Source: an uncultured Campylobacter sp.
GTDB lineage: Bacteria; Campylobacterota; Campylobacteria; Campylobacterales; Campylobacteraceae
Assembly: GCF_938045535.1 (NCBI RefSeq)
Contig: NZ_CALIMQ010000084.1
Coordinates: 1-5,598 of the forward strand
DNA length: 5,598 nucleotides
Direction: 5' to 3'
Shown here: positions 5,276 through 5,598 of the stretch, piece by piece
Numbering within the stretch: position 1 is the first letter of the stretch
Layout of the letters: the number at the start of each line of letters is the position of its first letter
Made by a program: the position numbers and the translations under genes
Notes under the pieces: generated by a model
The model's database searches: none
Seen by the model: only the letters and a program-made list of their open reading frames with translations
What the model was told of the DNA's origin: nothing

Positions 5276-5598
5276 GTGAGTTATTTCCACGGTATCGCGA
5301 TTGATGTGAAAAAAGAGTCCGGATCCCACACAGACAGCCTCGCAGATGCGGATATTTCGAATGATGCAGCTTATGCAGCGGTATGGCAATTTCGGTTAAA
5401 AGGGCAGGGCGCGGACGTTTTTAAAATAAAAACGGACGATGGTTTTTATATTTTTGAAGGCGATGAAATCGCCAGCTATGCTCCCGCTAGCCATGATAGC
5501 AAAGAAAAAGAATGCTTAAAAAATATCTCAAAAGGCGTAGATATCTTAAGGCGCTTATCGTTGCCTGAGCCCATTTTGCCGGCCGGGAGACACGGATT
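5276..5598 (+). CDS. Unknown protein, GTG start, cut by the window end
   Basis: An open frame of 107 codons that is still open at the window end. I do not recognise it. The GTG at 5276-5278 is preferred because AAAGGA (5265-5270) lies 5 bases upstream. The protein opens MSYFHGIAIDVKKESGSHTD and continues with AVWQFRLKGQGADVFKIKTD, DGFYIFEGDEIASYAPASHD and KNISKGVDILRRLSLPEPI. It looks soluble, with no signal peptide or membrane helix: an acidic mixed start, a middle part likely in beta strands (VFKIKTDDGFYIFEG) and a helix near residues 83-97. Codon use matches the neighbouring Campylobacter-type genes. It is separated from rpsO by about 190 bases including a probable terminator, so it is likely a separate unit. 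With its C-terminus missing, no function can be assigned. Confidence 0.65.
   Translation, partial: MSYFHGIAIDVKKESGSHTDSLADADISNDAAYAAVWQFRLKGQGADVFKIKTDDGFYIFEGDEIASYAPASHDSKEKECLKNISKGVDILRRLSLPEPILPAGRHG

Noticed and set aside
5091..5279. Short open frame after rpsO starting at TTG
   Set aside because: It lies over the terminator hairpins, lacks a ribosome-binding site, and its end overlaps a better-supported GTG start.

Overview
The window looks like two unrelated pieces of DNA joined at about position 826-830. Positions 1 to ~828 are very G+C-rich (roughly two thirds G+C by eye). They carry the 3' part of a periplasmic substrate-binding gene and the first 50 codons of a FecCD-type permease, both on the minus strand. 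They look like part of a metal-chelate/cofactor (class III) ABC importer from a high-GC bacterium; a betaproteobacterium is possible, but the source cannot be fixed from this sequence. Positions ~831-5598 have mid-range G+C coding sequence, with AAATTTT/AAAATT-rich spacers and typical Campylobacterota codon use. A Campylobacter with mid-40s % G+C (for example the C. gracilis / C. showae / C. rectus group) is the best guess.

Layout: (1) <1-152, permease start, minus; (2) 160-~828, substrate-binding protein without its N-terminus, minus; (3) the junction at a GATC; (4) 785-1942, a TRAP-transporter solute receptor (DctP/TakP type), minus, which runs out of frame across the junction; (5) 1973-3011, about 1 kb with no convincing gene but dense degenerate short repeats; (6) 3012-4707, a minus-strand operon of three genes coupled by ATGA overlaps: Rrf2-family regulator, DHH/DHHA1 phosphoesterase and an unknown 80-residue protein; (7) 4708-4811, a short divergent promoter region; (8) 4812-5084, rpsO (ribosomal protein S15), plus, with hairpins and a probable terminator behind it; (9) 5276->5598, a GTG-initiated unknown gene cut by the window end.

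The Rrf2 regulator probably reads an Fe-S or redox signal through three cysteines and controls its own operon. The neighbouring TRAP receptor would deliver organic acids to a membrane permease not present here. The rrf2/rpsO divergent arrangement resembles what I remember for C. jejuni (Cj0883c/Cj0884). I see no CRISPR array, tRNA, rRNA, insertion sequence or defence system. The strangest large-scale feature, the junction, is more likely a cloning, amplification or assembly chimera than a biological fusion. The more biological leads are the coupled three-gene operon, the repeat-rich spacer and the competing hairpins after rpsO.
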